Below, piece after piece: positions 23,462 through 31,080 of a stretch of DNA of 38,804 bases (position 1 is its first letter; every line of letters starts with the position of its first letter). Source of the stretch: Nanobdellati archaeon (GTDB lineage: Archaea; Nanobdellota; Nanobdellia; Woesearchaeales; GCA-2686295); contig JACNFY010000023.1 of assembly GCA_014384375.1 (NCBI GenBank), forward strand, positions 1-38,804, given 5' to 3'. Under the pieces are notes generated by a model. The model was given only the letters and a program-made list of their open reading frames with translations. It made no database searches and was not told the DNA's origin. Both the position numbers and the translations under genes were made by a program.

Positions 23462-24172
23462 ATGAAACCAACGGATAATCCAGTTCCTAGGCATGTAGGT
23501 ATAATTCTGGATGGTAATAGACGATTTGCTAAAAGGTTGATGATAAAGCCTTGGAAAGGACACGAGTGGGGTGCTAAGAAAGTCGAGAAGTTATTGACTT
23601 GGGCTAAAGAGCTTGGCATAAAGGAGCTCACGCTTTATTCTTTCTCACTCCAAAACATGGACAGGCCTAAAGAGGAGTTTAACTATTTGATGAATCTTTT
23701 CAGGAAGGAATTTAGCAGACTGGAGAATGATCCAAGGCTAGAGAAAGAAAAAATAAGAATTAATATCATCGGCAGAATACACCTATTGCCAAAGGACATA
23801 TACGAGTTGTTCCAAAGGATAATGGAGAAGACAAAAAACAATGACAAATTCATAATTAACTTTGCGATAGCATATGGTGGCAGAGAGGAAGTTATTGACG
23901 CTATTATGAAGCTCGGAAAGGATATAAAGAATAGGAAGGTTGATGTTAAAAAGATAAATGAAGAGGTGTTTGAGAATTATCTGTATACTACACATGAGCC
24001 TGACCTGATAATAAGGACAGGCGGCGCTCACCGAACTTCTAATTTCCTTATATGGCAGTCAAACTATTCAGAATATTTCTTCTTTGAAAAAACCTGGCCA
24101 GAATTTGAAAAAGAAGACTTAATAAATGCTGTGGAAGATTACAGTCAAAGAGAGAGAAGGTTCGGGAAGTAG
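23462..24172 (+). CDS. uppS: Polyprenyl diphosphate synthase (cis-prenyltransferase, UppS/DHDDS type)
   Basis: 236 aa. Adds isopentenyl units in cis to an allylic diphosphate, making the polyprenyl carrier for glycan assembly. Motifs: HVGIILDGNRRFAK with the catalytic Asp (D17), LYSFSLQNMDRPKEE, NFAIAYGGREEV and IRTGGAHRTSNFLIWQSNYSEYFF. ATG 23462 fits the family length; upstream codons in frame cross the promoter (TATTTAAATATT near 23427-23440). The lipid product would feed the GT39-type enzyme at 1817 (inference), and the trans-prenyl synthase at 26445 could make its primer. Confidence 0.93.
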   Translation: MKPTDNPVPRHVGIILDGNRRFAKRLMIKPWKGHEWGAKKVEKLLTWAKELGIKELTLYSFSLQNMDRPKEEFNYLMNLFRKEFSRLENDPRLEKEKIRINIIGRIHLLPKDIYELFQRIMEKTKNNDKFIINFAIAYGGREEVIDAIMKLGKDIKNRKVDVKKINEEVFENYLYTTHEPDLIIRTGGAHRTSNFLIWQSNYSEYFFFEKTWPEFEKEDLINAVEDYSQRERRFGK

Positions 24173-24174
24173 CT

Positions 24175-25704
24175 TTATCTGGCTATGACACGTATTTTTT
24201 TGGTTTTTTCTATGTGGTTAAGAATTTCTGCGAATATTCTTTTTGCTCCGTTAGTTCTTGCCTCAACAGTGTTACCTGCTATGTGTGGTGTTACAATGGC
24301 GTTGTCTAGTTCGTAAAGCTCTGTATATTCTAGCTCTTTCTCGAACACGTCAATGATCGCTAGTTTTATCTTTTTCTCTTTTAATGCATTGAGCAACGCT
24401 TTTTCTCTGATTATTGCTCCTCTTGAGGCATTCACCAGTATAGCATCTTTCTTCATAAGATTGAATTCTTCTTCGTCGATCATATACTTTGTTTCCTCTG
24501 TTAGTTCAGGGTGCAGGGTTATGATGTCGCATCCAAGCACTTCTTTCAGTGTGTTCTTTGCTTCTGGGACATATGGATCATATGCTTTGACTTCCATTCC
24601 AAAAGCATTAGCTCTTCTCGCAACTCTCGTACCTATATTTCCAAAGCCCACTATTCCCAGAGTCTTTGATCTCAATTCGAATCTCTTGTTTTCTTTTTTT
24701 ATCTCTCTGAACTTGTTGGTTTCCTTTAGTAAGTTGTTTGTATAGAAAATATCATCTGTAGCTTGCATGAGCATTCGGAAAACATAGTCTGCAACAGCGT
24801 CTGCGTTTTCTCCTTTAGATTGGACTACTTCTACCCCTTTTTTCTTTGCATAATCAAGATCGATATGATTAAGGCCTGTCGTTGCTGTGGCTATAAGCTT
24901 AAGATTCGTTGCTTTGTCAAGGAATTCCTTATCTATTTTTCGATTTGTCCTTATAACTATTATTTCAATCTCGCGGATAATTTCATCGTTCATAATGGTT
25001 GTGTCTTCCACTCTTACATCTCCTATCAAAGTTAATGATTTCTGAGCGATCTCATGCACTGTTTTGTCAACCACTATCTTGTAATTTTTGTCTTCTATAA
25101 GGTCTAGTATTTTAAGAAGGTTTTTCTCTTTAATTCTTAGATGTACTGCCTCGTTGACCTTTGGTTTCGCGCAGAAGGCTATGCCTATATCTGCTGTTTT
25201 TAGCATTGGGATGTCATTTGCACCATCACCAACAGCTATAGTGATATCTGCTTTGAAGTGTTTTTTTGCTTCGTTGAGAAGGATATCTTTATTCTTATTC
25301 ACGAGTAGCTTGAATCCTCCTGTAAGAAGCTTGCTTTTTATTTCTAACTTATTTGCTATGAAGAAATCGATGTCTAACTTTTTCGCGATCTTATCTACTA
25401 CAATATCGTAGCTCCCACTAATAATGCATGTTACAAATCCTTTTTCTTTCAGCTTTTTTACTAGTTCTTTTGCTCCTGGCATTAATGGCAATGTGTTAGC
25501 TATTTCTTCAATTTTTCCGAGTGGTATTCCTTTTAAAAGTGCTAATCTTCTTTTTACTGATTCTTCAAAGTCTAATTGTCCATTCATTCCTAGAGCAGTT
25601 ATTTCTGCTACTTCTTTTTTCACTCCTATTTCTGCTGCAATAACATCTAGTGTTTCGCAATCTATCAAGGTGCTGTCCATATCGAAGCATATTAATCCTG
25701 TCAT
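24175..25704 (-). CDS. Fused phosphoserine phosphatase - D-3-phosphoglycerate dehydrogenase
   Basis: 509 aa from ATG 25704 (MTGLICFDMDSTL); the longer reading crosses the promoter. Residues 1-205 are a HAD phosphatase of SerB type (DMDSTLIDCE with D8 and D10, ISGSYD, GDGANDIPML). Residues ~210-509 are a D-2-hydroxyacid dehydrogenase (GIVGFGNIGTRVARRA Rossmann loop, NASRGAII, DVFEKE, TPHIAGNT, which together hold the Arg/Glu/His set). The pairing marks the dehydrogenase as SerA. Serine synthesis needs SerA, SerC and SerB, so this fuses the first and third steps. The dehydrogenase half has no C-terminal ACT domain; a free ACT-domain protein is encoded divergently 90 nt away. Confidence 0.88.
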   Translation of the reverse strand: MTGLICFDMDSTLIDCETLDVIAAEIGVKKEVAEITALGMNGQLDFEESVKRRLALLKGIPLGKIEEIANTLPLMPGAKELVKKLKEKGFVTCIISGSYDIVVDKIAKKLDIDFFIANKLEIKSKLLTGGFKLLVNKNKDILLNEAKKHFKADITIAVGDGANDIPMLKTADIGIAFCAKPKVNEAVHLRIKEKNLLKILDLIEDKNYKIVVDKTVHEIAQKSLTLIGDVRVEDTTIMNDEIIREIEIIVIRTNRKIDKEFLDKATNLKLIATATTGLNHIDLDYAKKKGVEVVQSKGENADAVADYVFRMLMQATDDIFYTNNLLKETNKFREIKKENKRFELRSKTLGIVGFGNIGTRVARRANAFGMEVKAYDPYVPEAKNTLKEVLGCDIITLHPELTEETKYMIDEEEFNLMKKDAILVNASRGAIIREKALLNALKEKKIKLAIIDVFEKELEYTELYELDNAIVTPHIAGNTVEARTNGAKRIFAEILNHIEKTKKIRVIAR

Positions 25705-25731
25705 TTTTGTTGGTGGTGTTTTAGAGGAGAA

Positions 25732-25777
25732 CATATATAAACATTTTGACAAAAAATAAAAGAATTTATATATAAAG
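25732..25777. promoter_or_regulatory. Divergent promoter between serBA fusion and ACT-domain gene
   Basis: TTATATATG on the minus strand (25732-25740) lies ~30 nt before ATG 25704. TTTATATATAAAG on the plus strand (25765-25777) lies ~25 nt before GTG 25795. Both predict leaderless or near-leaderless mRNAs. Their TATA boxes are ~25 nt apart, so transcription in the two directions can compete or be co-regulated. Confidence 0.6.
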
Positions 25778-25794
25778 ACTCATTTTGATAATAT

Positions 25795-26442
25795 GTGACA
25801 AATATTCAGAGAGAGGTCTGGAGGGTTATAGATAATGACGCCTCTGTAAAAAAGAATTTACTAGAGAAACTAATAAACATAAGTGCTTTAGCCAGAAAGA
25901 TAGCTAAGGAACACAGCTTAGACAGTAACATCGACGCGGTTATTAGCGCAATAAGAAGATATGAAGGCAATGTCGAGAAAAAGCAACATTTGAGAAAAAT
26001 CTACTCTCTATTAAAAGAAGCAAAGCTCTCAACAAGAACAAAGCTTGCATCAGTCCTGTTCAAGAAAAATATGGGTATTCGGAAGAAATTAGCTGAGTTG
26101 TATTCAAAAATCGATTTTGAAGGAGGAGACACACTCAGGATATTTGAAGTCACAAAATATATCAAGATAATCATCGATGACAAAACAGTTAAGCTGGTCA
26201 AGGATATCTTTGAAACCAAGGAGATAGTGAATGTAGCAACTAAACTTGGAGAACTCTCAATAGATTACAATCTTGACATAACCAAGACTCCAGGGATATT
26301 CGCAACACTATCAAACGAGCTAGCTTCAAATGGGATAAGCATAGTGGACTCGATGATTTGTTATTCAGAGCATATCATTATAGTAGACGAAGAAGATCTG
26401 GAAAAGACTTTTAATGTAATATTCATGTTGATCCGTAAATAA
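25795..26442 (+). CDS. ACT-domain regulatory protein
   Basis: 215 aa starting at GTG 25795 (the ATG two bases earlier runs into a stop). Residues 1-75 are helical (ISALARKIAKEHSLDSNIDAVISAIRRYEG), resembling a DNA-binding or dimerisation head. Residues ~145-212 form an ACT domain: LSIDYNLDITKTPGIFATLSNELASNGISIVDSMICYSEHIIIVDEEDLEKTF, quoted only as key blocks: KTPGIFATL at the ligand loop and an IVDSM strand. ACT domains bind amino acids, classically serine in SerA. The divergent position suggests that it senses serine for the serBA fusion, either by contacting the enzyme or as a transcription factor (inference). Confidence 0.7.
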   Translation: MTNIQREVWRVIDNDASVKKNLLEKLINISALARKIAKEHSLDSNIDAVISAIRRYEGNVEKKQHLRKIYSLLKEAKLSTRTKLASVLFKKNMGIRKKLAELYSKIDFEGGDTLRIFEVTKYIKIIIDDKTVKLVKDIFETKEIVNVATKLGELSIDYNLDITKTPGIFATLSNELASNGISIVDSMICYSEHIIIVDEEDLEKTFNVIFMLIRK

Positions 26443-26444
26443 GT

Positions 26445-27536
26445 TTAGATATTCCTTTGTATAACAAAATCTGCTAATTCTAGGAAGAATCTCTCGTAAT
26501 CTTTTTTCAAACCAGCTTTTTTGAGCCAGTTCTTGCCTTGTTTTACTTTCCTCTCTGCAAGTTTTTTGCAGTACCCAACAGCTCCGCTAGTATGTAGGGC
26601 GTCTATAGCTTTTTTCATCTCTTTTCTGCCGGAATTTGCTTTTCCAAGCACTTTTAGTATTCTTCTCCTTTCTTTTCTATCACCTAATTCCAATGCTTTG
26701 ATGACTAGCAGTGTTCTCTTCCCTGCTTTTATATCCGAGCCAAGATCGTGACCTTTCTTCGATTCAGGATTGATATCCATGAAATCGTCTCGTATCTGGA
26801 AGGCAAGTGTTATGTTCATTGCACATTTTGCAAGCGCTTCTCTTTGCTTTTTGCTAGCTCCTGCTAAGACAGCGCCAATCTCGACTGAGGCTTTGACAAG
26901 GTATGCTGATTTCTTCTCAGCCATCTCGATGTAGTCTTCTTCTGAAGCATCATCTTTAGTGACTAACTCTATGTCCAGTAACTGTCCGTCATTCACAACA
27001 ATGAATGCTTCGTTGTATATCTTCTGGCATTCTCTCACTGCTTCTGATTTGAAATTTGAGTTGGTGATGCATTCCTCTCCAAATGAGAATAAGATGTTCC
27101 CCATAAGTATTGCTTTAGAAACAGCATCTCTTGATGACTCTCTGTTGAACAACGATCCTCTGTACCTCTTTTCCTTGTTATTCCTTAGGTATTCATCCTT
27201 GAAAGTTTTGTAAACTGTTGGCTTATTCCTCCTCAACTCATCCTCGTCCATGATATCATCTTCTACCAATGTGGAGTTGTGGAAGAGCTCGACTGACAAC
27301 GCTTCTCTAAGAATGTTTTTTCTGCCACCAAATCCTTTGTACGCGCAGATTAATGCCATTGGCCTTAATCTCTTGCCGCCATTAAGAACGAACCTTTCAA
27401 GGACATCGCAGTATTTTTTTATTAGGTAACTTAGATTTTTATCCTTCTTTTTCTCTGAGAAGAATCTTTTAATTTCAGAGTCTATCTGTTTTTTGTGTTT
27501 GGAAACAGTCGCTATAAACGAATTCTTTGATTCCAT
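26445..27536 (-). CDS. Polyprenyl (geranylgeranyl-type) diphosphate synthase
   Basis: 363 aa. Condenses isopentenyl diphosphate with allylic diphosphates in trans, to C20 for archaeal lipids. GGKRLRPM, the first Asp-rich motif LVEDDIMDEDELRR (D93-D97), KKSAYLV, and the second motif FQIRDDFMDI followed by HDLGSDIKAGKRTL are all intact. It is slightly longer than the usual 300-340 aa because of a basic insert around 115-140. It is tail-to-tail with the ACT gene and 33 nt downstream of AMMECR1 on the same strand, so the two may be cotranscribed. Confidence 0.92.
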   Translation of the reverse strand: MESKNSFIATVSKHKKQIDSEIKRFFSEKKKDKNLSYLIKKYCDVLERFVLNGGKRLRPMALICAYKGFGGRKNILREALSVELFHNSTLVEDDIMDEDELRRNKPTVYKTFKDEYLRNNKEKRYRGSLFNRESSRDAVSKAILMGNILFSFGEECITNSNFKSEAVRECQKIYNEAFIVVNDGQLLDIELVTKDDASEEDYIEMAEKKSAYLVKASVEIGAVLAGASKKQREALAKCAMNITLAFQIRDDFMDINPESKKGHDLGSDIKAGKRTLLVIKALELGDRKERRRILKVLGKANSGRKEMKKAIDALHTSGAVGYCKKLAERKVKQGKNWLKKAGLKKDYERFFLELADFVIQRNI

Positions 27537-27569
27537 GATAATCCGAGAAATGAGGTCTATTTAAATATT

Positions 27570-28118
27570 TTATTCAGAGAAAACCTCTGCCTGGAACTTG
27601 TAAATCTGGTTGTTCAGGTCTTCCCAGGCACTGAAAGGCAAACCTGCTTTCTGGCATAGACAGTTGAGAAATTGTCCGACTGTGAAATTGTGTTCAATCG
27701 CCACTTGTGGAAGCAGCAGTCCTGAGCCGTGAACGCTTCTGATTATCAAGCCATTCCTTCCTATGGATATGTTCTTGGTGTATTCTGTTGAGTCGTTAAC
27801 CTTTATGAGTTCAGGGACTGTGATGACTGATATCTCGATTTCAACGTCTCTAAGCTCATCCTTTGTCAGTAGGGGAAATCTTGGATCACCGAATGCAGCT
27901 TCGCGGGCTGCTTCAATCACTGCTTTGTAGAGGGACATTATTGGCTCCGGAAAACCTATACATCCCCGTAGCTGTTTATTCTTGTGCAATGTGACAAATA
28001 CCCCTTGCTCCTCGTTTAGATGCATAACGTCGTTTATGTTAGGCTCCTGTCTTTTGAAGTGAGTCACTATTGCTTCCCTTGCGAGTTTCAGAAGGAGTTT
28101 CTTGTCTTCTTCGTTCAT
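27570..28118 (-). CDS. AMMECR1-domain protein
   Basis: 182 aa, the full length of archaeal AMMECR1 proteins. The hallmark LRGCIGFPEP sits at ~49-58, followed by EAAREAAFGDPRFPLLTKDEL and a C-terminal GQFLNCLCQKAGLP. The fold is conserved in archaea and eukaryotes; its biochemical role is unsettled, with links to radical-SAM/MEMO partners. It lies between rpoL and the prenyl synthase on the same strand and may form one unit with them. Confidence 0.9.
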   Translation of the reverse strand: MNEEDKKLLLKLAREAIVTHFKRQEPNINDVMHLNEEQGVFVTLHKNKQLRGCIGFPEPIMSLYKAVIEAAREAAFGDPRFPLLTKDELRDVEIEISVITVPELIKVNDSTEYTKNISIGRNGLIIRSVHGSGLLLPQVAIEHNFTVGQFLNCLCQKAGLPFSAWEDLNNQIYKFQAEVFSE

Positions 28119-28175
28119 ATTATCTAGAATGAGGATTTTATTATTTAAATTTATTGATTAAAACTTTAAAGAGAT

Positions 28176-28448
28176 TTATTTTAATCTCTTGAACTTTGTC
28201 AAGAACTGCTTGTTCTGCCTCTTCAATCTCTCGACAGCGTCTAGAATTGCTTTTCTAGCTGCTTTGCCAGAGGTTTCAACAATCAGTCTTGGAACGCCTA
28301 TCAACGGATGCTCAACATTATAGGCAGAAACCTTTACTTTTTTGTCATTCCACAACTCTTTTTTCAGAGAATTAGCAAGAGCATGACCTGCTCCTTTTAT
28401 GTCGACGACCACCTTGTATTTTGTGTCTTCGATGAATTCTAATTCCAT
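28176..28448 (-). CDS. rpoL: DNA-directed RNA polymerase subunit L (Rpb11-like)
   Basis: 90 aa. The GAGHALANSLKKEL helix and SAYNVEHPLIGVPRLIVET strand-loop are the RpoL/Rpb11 signature (H-x-x-x-N-x-L, A-Y-x-x-x-H-P-L-x-G). It pairs with RpoD in the assembly platform of archaeal RNA polymerase. The C-terminal basic helix (RLKRQNKQFLTKFKRLK) is typical. A related KEOPS Pcc1 reading is less good. It is the first gene of a possible rpoL-AMMECR1-prenyl synthase unit. Confidence 0.88.
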   Translation of the reverse strand: MELEFIEDTKYKVVVDIKGAGHALANSLKKELWNDKKVKVSAYNVEHPLIGVPRLIVETSGKAARKAILDAVERLKRQNKQFLTKFKRLK

Positions 28449-28509
28449 GTTTTTTTGTGAACAAGCATTCCTTTATAAATTTAACTATGCGAAAGAAAGT
28501 GTATAGCGA

Positions 28510-28525
28510 AGTGACATATGTCACT
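28510..28525. repeat. 16-bp perfect palindrome near an IS remnant
   Basis: AGTGACATATGTCACT has two perfect 8-nt arms. It lies 17 nt beyond the stop codon of the transposase remnant and could be part of an IS end, an IS target or a bidirectional hairpin. Confidence 0.4.
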
Positions 28526-28541
28526 AGTTGCTTTTTTGTGT

Positions 28542-28678
28542 TCAAAAAAGCTTTTCAAAGGAGTTGTATATGTCTGCAGGAGCCTTGTTTTCAAGGCTGC
28601 TGTGAGGTCTAAAATGGTTGTATCTCATTCTAAAAAGTTCTAAATCATTGCTGCAGAATCCTAGTTCTTCATCCTCTA
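28542..28678 (-). pseudogene. C-terminal remnant of an IS3/IS481-type transposase
   Basis: The minus-strand frame ending at TGA 28542-28544 reads LFRMRYNHFRPHSSLENKAP and continues ADIYNSFEKLF. The Y-N-x-x-R-P-H-x-S-L block is the conserved C-terminal motif of DDE integrases of the IS3/IS481 group. Only about 45 codons remain; the catalytic core and any start codon are missing, cut off where the RHS fragment begins. Confidence 0.75.
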
Positions 28679-29092
28679 GAGGAGCGTGTTTGGGTCAAGG
28701 TTGATCATGTTAAGAATGAGACTACTTATTATTTTACTAAGCAAAACGTCAGAGTCGTAAATGAGTCAGGAACGTTTGATTTTACGTATGTTTATCATAA
28801 CGGTGTTCTTGTTTCGCAGGAAGTTGGTGGGACAAAGTATTATATCCATGGAGACCATTTGGGGAGTACATCAACAGTTACAGATAGTTCAGGAACAGTA
28901 GTGGAGAATACAACTTATAGTCCATTTGGAGAAATAGTCACAGGTGGACAAGCAGTTAGAAAACATTATGAAGGAATGGAGTATGACTCAGTAGTTGGAG
29001 ATTATGATTTCAATTTTAGGAAATACAAAGCGGAATGGGGAACGTTTACGCAACCAGATACATTAATACAGAATGTTTATGACCCACACTAG
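28679..29092 (+). pseudogene. RHS-repeat core fragment 3 (C-terminal part)
   Basis: One open frame from about 28679 to TAG 29090-29092, without a natural start: EERVWVKVDHVKNETTYYF, then VGGTKYYIHGDHLGSTSTVT, YSPFGEIVTGG, and finally GDYDFNFRKYKAEWGTFTQPDTLIQNVYDP. The YIHGDHLGS, YSPFGE and F-R-x-Y-x-x-x-x-G-x-F-x-Q-P-D motifs are the hallmark of the RHS/YD core just before its variable toxic tip. The tip is absent; the frame closes right after YDPH. It is a relic, not a working toxin. Confidence 0.8.
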
Positions 29093-29111
29093 TTCTTTAA
29101 GTTTTATAACT

Positions 29112-29234
29112 TTATAAGTTTCCTATTGCTTCTAATAGTTTTTTATGTCCTTCAACTAGTTTGTTAAAGTTATTAATTTCTTCTGAGACTATTTTGTATC
29201 TTAGTTTATCTTTTGAATTCTCTGATTTTGCCAT
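29112..29234 (-). CDS. 40-aa putative antitoxin paired with the Doc-like toxin
   Basis: 40 aa, minus strand from ATG 29234 to TAA 29112-29114. It begins MAKSENSKDKLRYKIVSEE and continues with INNFNKLVEGHKKLLEAIGNL, an amphipathic helix. The ATG lies 29 nt inside the end of the Doc gene, so the two are translationally coupled. Small helical proteins with a similar NKLVEGHKKLL-type tail accompany Fic/Doc genes in archaea as far as I recall. Its size, overlap and charge support an antitoxin; no DNA-binding domain is visible. Confidence 0.6.
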   Translation of the reverse strand: MAKSENSKDKLRYKIVSEEINNFNKLVEGHKKLLEAIGNL

Positions 29235-29607
29235 TTTTTATCCACTCCTTGATTTCTTCTTTTGAATAATAATCTTCTCTTATGCCTTGCATAACTCTCG
29301 CATACTGAGGTTCATCTTTTATTCTGAATTTTGCTTTGTTTGTAAGCACGAAATATTTGGTAGCAATAAATGCTGTCCTTCTATTACCACTTGCGAAAGG
29401 ATGTTTTTTAATCAAGCCTTTTAGCAGGATTATTGCTTTATCATAAATGTCTCCTTTTATTTCTTCACATTCTTCAATAACATCATATATGTGTTTTATA
29501 CTTAAAACTTTCGCTTTGTCAGCTTTTTTTACTTTTATAATGTTTAGCACTAGAAGGTTATACTCAATAATCTTATCAACCGAGGGATAAATAATCTTTA
29601 TCGACAT
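29206..29607 (-). CDS. Doc-like (Fic-fold) toxin
   Basis: 133 aa from ATG 29607 (MSIKIIYPSVDKI), which has GTGAT 5 nt upstream; the longer reading to 29616 starts inside that SD. The Fic motif HPFASGNRRTAF (His near residue 69, then N-R-R) is of the Doc subtype H-x-F-x-x-x-N-(K/R)-R. Doc enzymes phosphorylate EF-Tu/EF1A and stop translation; Fic relatives AMPylate. In front lies an AT-rich promoter (CACTTATAATG). Its partner is the 40-aa gene overlapping its 3' end. Confidence 0.8.
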   Translation of the reverse strand: MSIKIIYPSVDKIIEYNLLVLNIIKVKKADKAKVLSIKHIYDVIEECEEIKGDIYDKAIILLKGLIKKHPFASGNRRTAFIATKYFVLTNKAKFRIKDEPQYARVMQGIREDYYSKEEIKEWIKNGKIREFKR

Positions 29608-29648
29608 TTTTATCACTTATAATGTTTTGTGCATTATAAATTTTGCGT

Positions 29649-29763
29649 ATAGCACTAATTAATAGTCTTAACCAACTCTATAAAGTTTACAACGGTAGCG
29701 AAGTTAATGCCAGTAAATTATTGCAAGAATACACATACCACCCTATTGAAGAAAGAATATTAG
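29649..29763 (+). pseudogene. RHS core fragment 2
   Basis: The frame reads NSLNQLYKVYNGSEVNASKL, then LQEYTYHPIEERI, a standard RHS segment that normally stands just before the EER-VWV... stretch that opens fragment 3 at 28679. The fragment has no start and leaves RHS similarity after EERI. An inverted pair AGGTGAC (29763-29769) / GTCACCT (29798-29804) follows, perhaps a trace of the insertion. Confidence 0.65.
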
Positions 29764-29810
29764 GTGACCACATTCTCATTTCTTCTTCTTTTTTGTAGTC
29801 ACCTTTTTGG

Positions 29811-30461
29811 TTAGCGATATTTATTTTCTTCAGCATATATTCTTTTGAATAGTTTTGAAGGCAGAAATGTTATTTCTTTTAGTTGTTTCATGGTCTCTTC
29901 TAAGTCTATTAGTATCCATTCGTTTTGTTTTCGTTGTGTTATTGCTTCATCTATTATGAAGTCCCAGTTTATGTCTTTGTCCTGCTCTATTATTGTTTGT
30001 ATGTCTTCAAAATCTTTTTCTCTTTTGGTTATTGCTTTTAATAGTATTATGTCTTCTTTCGACAGTATCTTTACTATTAGCTCTTTTTTTCCTATGAAGT
30101 CGTGTCTTGAGAAGAATCTTTCTTTGATTTTGTCAGTAATTTTGAATCCAAATATTTTGTTCAGGAATAAGTCGAATCGTTCATCTCCTCTTGTAAACAT
30201 GAGTGGCTTTGAACTTGATTTAAGTCTTTTTTCAGGGTATATTCCTTTAATAGACATTTCTTTGTATCCTAATTGCTTAATCGCTTCTATGAATACTTCA
30301 AGTTCTTTTCTGGTTTGAAATAGCAAGTCTATGTCCCTTGTTGTGTTTTTGTAGCCGTAGAACATCATCGCTGTTCCGCCGAGGGCATAGCACTCTATGT
30401 CTTGGTCTATGTATTTGCTTATTAGTTCTAACAATTCTCCCTGGTCTTTTGTGTTTATCAT
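29811..30461 (-). CDS. Nucleotidyltransferase (AbiEii/DUF6036-like), toxin candidate
   Basis: 216 aa. The N-terminal ALGGTAMMFYGYKNTTRDIDLLF carries the G-G-x-A...T-x-D-I-D signature of AbiEii-like nucleotidyltransferases. VKILSKEDIILLKAITKREKDFEDI is the usual helical follow-up with the conserved K-R-x-K-D-x-x-D block. It is preceded on the same strand, with a 3-nt gap, by a winged-helix gene, as in AbiE-type modules where the helix protein is antitoxin and repressor. Toxicity is inferred from context. Confidence 0.7.
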   Translation of the reverse strand: MINTKDQGELLELISKYIDQDIECYALGGTAMMFYGYKNTTRDIDLLFQTRKELEVFIEAIKQLGYKEMSIKGIYPEKRLKSSSKPLMFTRGDERFDLFLNKIFGFKITDKIKERFFSRHDFIGKKELIVKILSKEDIILLKAITKREKDFEDIQTIIEQDKDINWDFIIDEAITQRKQNEWILIDLEETMKQLKEITFLPSKLFKRIYAEENKYR

Positions 30462-30464
30462 TTT

Positions 30465-30962
30465 TTACAACTCATATTTTTTTGGCATTCGCCTGCATTT
30501 CATAGTTTTTCTTGCTTTTGAGTATAATTCGTGTATTTCTTTTTCTACTTTGTTTTTTTTTGCAAGATCAAATAATCTTTTCCAATTAGCAACTCTTTTG
30601 AATAAATACATGGTTGCTTCTAGTGTTCTTGCATCGCCTATTTTTATACCGTCAATGATTGCTTGTTCAATAGTGTATCTTCCATGAACTACATGTTTAA
30701 AGCTTGGGACTAGTTTTAGTTTTGAATATTTATTTATAAGGTCATAAAAACCATTTGTTTTTTCTTGTGGTAATTGGCTGATATGGTAAATTCTTTTTTG
30801 TTTTCCACCTCCGGAAACAGTAACTTTCCCCTCTTTTTTTAACCTTGACAGTAGATTGATTGCTGAACTCTTCTTTATTCCGAGTTGCTTTGACACAGTT
30901 TCAATAGTGTGTGTTCCCGTTATCAATAAAACACTCATAACTTGTTGTCCATACAAACTCAT
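30465..30962 (-). CDS. Winged-helix protein, AbiEi-like partner
   Basis: 165 aa. The N-terminal HTH (HTIETVSKQLGIKKSSAINLLSRLKKEGKVTVSGG) is followed by a helical domain (VVHGRYTIEQAIIDGIKIGDARTLEATMYLFKRV), which resembles the C-terminal part of AbiEi-like regulators. It is first in a two-gene unit with the nucleotidyltransferase. The promoter has TTTAAATATG just before the ATG, so the mRNA may have a very short leader. Confidence 0.6.
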   Translation of the reverse strand: MSLYGQQVMSVLLITGTHTIETVSKQLGIKKSSAINLLSRLKKEGKVTVSGGGKQKRIYHISQLPQEKTNGFYDLINKYSKLKLVPSFKHVVHGRYTIEQAIIDGIKIGDARTLEATMYLFKRVANWKRLFDLAKKNKVEKEIHELYSKARKTMKCRRMPKKYEL

Positions 30963-30994
30963 ATTTAAAGTTTTCGTTTTTCGAGTGATGCAAA

Positions 30995-31080
30995 CAAAAC
31001 TTTATTAATGATGCTAACTGTAATTTCGTCTCTGGTGATGGAAAGTACAGAGAATATAATAGTCTTAATCAGCTTTGGAA
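30995..31080 (+). pseudogene. RHS core fragment 1
   Basis: Reading QNFINDANCNFVSGDGKYR then EYNSLNQLWK: the RHS motif Y-D-A-N-G-N-L-V-S-G-D-G-K-Y-R-E-Y-N, with Cys in place of Gly and other decay. It should lie immediately upstream of fragment 2 in an intact gene. Its 3' end overlaps the last five codons of the methylase gene on the other strand. Confidence 0.65.

Noticed and set aside
28176-28448. KEOPS subunit Pcc1
   Set aside because: Size fits, but HALANSLKKEL and AYNVEHPLIGVP are the RpoL/Rpb11 signature.
28542-28678. Functional insertion sequence
   Set aside because: Only the last ~45 codons of the transposase remain, with no catalytic residues and no paired terminal repeats.
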